From positions 1 to 64,000 of the forward strand of contig LSSL01004087.1 of NCBI GenBank assembly GCA_001953115.1: DNA of 64,000 nucleotides, given 5' to 3'. The translations under genes and the position numbers were made by a program. Positions within the stretch are counted from its first letter, which is position 1; every line of letters starts with the position of its first letter. This stretch comes from Smittium mucronatum. Taxonomy: Eukaryota; Kickxellomycota; Harpellomycetes; Harpellales; Legeriomycetaceae. Of this stretch, positions 60,700 to 64,000 are shown one piece after another. The notes under the pieces were generated by a model that searched no databases, had not been told where the DNA came from, and saw only the letters and a program-made list of their open reading frames with translations.

Positions 60700-63600
60700 T
60701 CAGCAAATGTATAGGACCTCACTAATGTAGTTGGAGACTGGAATAAATGGTGGTTGTTGGCTGGGGTTGTCCACAGGTTTTGACAAGCAGATTAGTATTG
60801 AATCCTTGAGTTTAGGCTCATTTGATCCAGAAAGATAGTAAATCAAATCGATCACTTTTTTTTGCATATACAATGGGAAATCCAAGAATGGACCATACAC
60901 CGACCCTAAAAGATACAGAAGTTTAAAAATGAAGTTTTTATAAAAAACGGAAAATCAACTACAAAATAGAAAAAAAATGTACCAGACTGAGGCACAAATA
61001 CATGGAATAGAGGCACTAGTGTCAGCACAAGCTTATCAAGCTTTTGGCGTTCATTTTGGAATACAACCTCAGAATTTCGGGCAACAAGACACAAAATGTC
61101 TAATATTCTCTATAATTATAAAGTGGATAACTGTTGTTTATGCTTAAAAAGAAAACATGTATTATTTTTTTTCGAAAAACTAACATTGGAAGCTTGTAGA
61201 TTGGATGTTTTAAGAAACCACAATATTCTGGGCAATCCCAACAAGAATTCCTGGAGAGAATTAATTACATCCTTTGTGAATATGTGAGGGGAGTCATTGG
61301 GATACATGTTTCCAGATTTGCTAATCCTACTAGAGCTTATCCAATCCTATTGACAATGAAATGAAAAAATAAAAGAATGAGAACACAACGTAAAAAAAAA
61401 AGAGGAGAACAAACTAACCCTAGTTACTGAGAATAGAAAGTCTTGGGAAATATATTTGGTTTCCGAATCCAATCGACATTGTGCATTAAATTCAATTAAC
61501 ATCTAAAAATAAAAGTTCAAGGATAAATTAATACATAGCATAAGAGAGCTATAGAGAAGATGAACTTGGTAATAAACTTACGAGAATGGCAACAAGACTC
61601 GATTTCCCGTTGCTTGAAAAGTTAATGAACCGATACATCGCATCTAAAACCAGCCTGAAATCTTCGGGCCCTATTCGGCTGGAGAGCTTAGAACCATCGT
61701 TGGTTGGAGGTTTCAAAACTTGACCTGTAAATTCCATAACCGAATTTGAAAACTTTACAGAGTCTTGAAGAATTCCGTTCAATACAGGAGACTGCAGTTT
61801 AGGATGCATGGACGTTTGCACATATAATGATTTGGATAGTATAGATACAAGCTTAGATATAATCAAATTTGACCGAAGCAACAAGCTTTCCATCTCTGGA
61901 TCGTGTACTATCTCTTTAAAACTCTCACCAAATGGAAAATAAACCATTACTTTTCTGATGAAAATGTATTGTTGATAGCTAATCAGTTCCTTAAGTAGCT
62001 ATTTTTTACCGCCATCACAACAAAGACAGAAAATAAAAGGGGCTGTTAAGAATTTATTTTTTTATATAGAAACAATGTAATGCCGATATAGAATATTTAC
62101 CTTATTTTGTATCTTGGAATTTTTATAAAATTCAAAAAATCCGAACAATTCAGACATGAACGAGGCATCATCAGCAGCTTCCCATAACAAACACATGATA
62201 TCTAAACATTGAGAAATTATTTTAATCTCAACTACGTTAACTTTCCCTTTTGATTTCTTCTTGTGTGAATTATCGTGTGATATATTGAAAAGTGCAGGCG
62301 CAGTTTCTATCCAAGTAGCCTCCAAAAACTGGAATACGTTTAACATTACATCCATAGCATCGCTGAATTCGCCTGAATAAGTATCTTTCGATGATTTCAG
62401 TTTAAGATGCGATAATTCGCCAAAAAGATTTAGGTTTTTGAAATTCGAATTTTCAATTATCGTTTGTGACAATAAATTTGGAACTATACAATAATTCATA
62501 TTTGCTGGAGGAAAATCGATACTTTCACCATTTCTGTTGGCAGCCAAGATTTGGAAGAGTTCAATTATTAAGATTTCGAAAAAATAAAGTAAAAAAAGTT
62601 AAGGAAAAAAAATTGGTATACTGAATCTAGGGATAAGTGAGTTGTAAAGTAAAAAACTTACAAAGAAGGGGAATTATATATTGGAGAAGCATTAAACATA
62701 GTGTTTAAAAACTTTGACAAACTGAAAAGTAACCCATATCTGCTCTAAAAAACAGGATTTATTAATAGAAATAGTCCAGTAAGATATTATACTATAGAAA
62801 TCAACTTACTCCCTGAGACATTAATTGTGTCTTGACAGAGGCTAATAAATTTTTTTAAAAAAAAACAGTTAATTAATATTTTTTGTATTTATAAATGATT
62901 TTAATTACATTTTTCGCTTCCAGATTTATTAGTGCTGAAAGAATTCAGCAAACTATAAAACGTCTGAAGAATCTAGGTTAAAATTTTATAATAATAATAG
63001 CAATGTTATATTAATTTTTATAAATAAAATTATATAAAAATGAAAATAATAGATTTATGTATAAATGATTTACGTTGTTTCTATATGGGCGTATGAGATT
63101 TGGGACATACTGGACTAAAAGATCCAATATTAGTAGAGAATCTTGGCGGATATCTTGCAGGATGTGTGACAGTCCTGTCAGTGAAAAGATAATATGAAGA
63201 TCAGCAAATGTTTGGATTTCATTCTAATTTCAATAAATATTTAATAAAAAATTTAAGTCATATGAAATGGTAAAAAAATTGATGGTTTTGATGATTTTCT
63301 TACAGGTTCGCATGTTTGATACAAAAGCTTAAGAAAGTCTAAATTCGCTTTTCTGACATTATAATCCTGAATAAAAGGAAAGAAATAAAAAGAGAAATTA
63401 GATGTCTAAAAAAATGTTGAAGACTGAATTCAATCGAAGGATAGTTTTGAGAGGTTTTATTACATCATCGATTATTATTTTAGCACTTGAATTTACAAGT
63501 GCCTCGAGATCAGTTTTGACAATGGATTTGTTTTGGGAAAGTAATTCGATCAGTCCAATTATAGAATCTAAATGATTTTTAACGAATTATTTTAAAAATT

Positions 63601-63893
63601 GAATTTTTATAACTCATCAAAAGAATTTTCTTATCAAGAAAATGGATTAAGTCAACATTATTGAGATTCGTTATTTTTTAATATATTAAAAGCATAAGAG
63701 CTCAAATATATTTTCAACTTTAAAAAGAATCTATTTATATGCGGTAAAAATATAACATAAGTAATCTAACCTTTCCGTACAGTTGCATTGTAATGCTTAG
63801 ATTTAGACAATAATTCGGGGAGTGTACGTTTATCTGAAGTAGTTAGTAACGAATTTTTGTCCAAAGATACGCTTTGTGTAGAGAGTGTAATAG
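60700..63893 (-). CDS. IPI1: Ipi1/TEX10 pre-rRNA processing protein (5' end outside window)
   Basis: Thirteen exons are visible, all in phase: 63771-63893, 63464-63567, 63304-63366, 63074-63223, 62909-62972, 62810-62841, 62662-62744, 62101-62533, 61582-61998, 61419-61502, 61185-61346, 60983-61109, 60700-60905 (stop TGA). Ipi1 is a subunit of the Rix1 complex needed for ITS2 processing and pre-60S maturation in the nucleus. The family signature is in the first visible exons: LPELLSKSKHYNATVRKDSI then GLIELL, an ARM/HEAT-like repeat with DYNVRKANLDFLKLLY, and LSHILQDIRQDSLLILDLLV. The remainder is helical, in line with the longer TEX10-type proteins. The first visible exon opens at an acceptor (TTATAG|CT), so the start codon lies upstream of it, most likely past the window end. 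The acceptor of the exon at 62533 (CCAACAG) was chosen because an earlier one meets a stop. Confidence 0.9.
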
Positions 63894-64000
63894 CTATAAA
63901 AAAAATTTCGCTTTAATTATTTTCTATTTTTCATGGAGCATTTGAGTTTAAAGATAAAAAATAGACTTCTTCATTTAGAAATTAAATGTATGTCAAACCT

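Overview
The window is eukaryotic nuclear DNA from a very AT-rich genome. The genes have phase-consistent spliceosomal introns of roughly 50-170 nt and carry conserved nuclear and secretory proteins. Ipi1, Afg2, Rai1 and Bet3 together with DIRS-type retrotransposons fit an early-diverging (zygomycete-grade) fungus. That assignment is inference; the gene set itself is not exclusive to fungi. The standard code is in use: host genes end at TAA, TAG and TGA.

Layout. (1) 0.1-1.7 kb: relic of a LINE-type reverse transcriptase. (2) 2.8-16.7 kb, a gene-dense block: INTS11 (-), AFG2 (-), PPIL2 (+, divergent from AFG2), TFIIS (-, convergent with PPIL2) and RAI1/DXO (-). (3) 16.7-55 kb: about 38 kb of extremely AT-rich DNA with no confident protein gene. 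It holds two decayed DIRS-like retrotransposons in the same orientation (20.4-24.7 and 34.7-39.0 kb), each with inverted terminal repeats and an internal complementary region, one tRNA-Gly(GCC), several microsatellites, and a GC-richer island beside the tRNA that may be a small RNA. (4) 55.8-64 kb, a second gene block: RPE1 (+), RFC3/RFC5-type clamp-loader subunit (+), TRAPPC3/BET3 (-), and IPI1/TEX10 (-, 5' end beyond the window), plus a possible small unknown gene before RFC3.

Functionally, INTS11, TFIIS, RAI1 and PPIL2 act on RNA polymerase II transcripts or their processing. AFG2 and IPI1 both serve cytoplasmic or nuclear pre-60S ribosome maturation. RFC3 loads PCNA, BET3 tethers ER/Golgi vesicles and RPE1 works in the pentose phosphate pathway. 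Nothing suggests co-regulation beyond the shared AFG2/PPIL2 promoter region.

The most notable points are an Integrator catalytic subunit in a probably fungal genome, the fully legible DIRS architecture including the internal complementary regions, a stop codon at the same RT-RNase H junction in both DIRS copies, a PPIL2 that has lost its catalytic cyclophilin residues, and a long gene-free AT-rich block with DIRS elements that could be a regional centromere. Exon coordinates were read by eye from splice-site motifs and reading-frame continuity; no alignment or transcript data were available.
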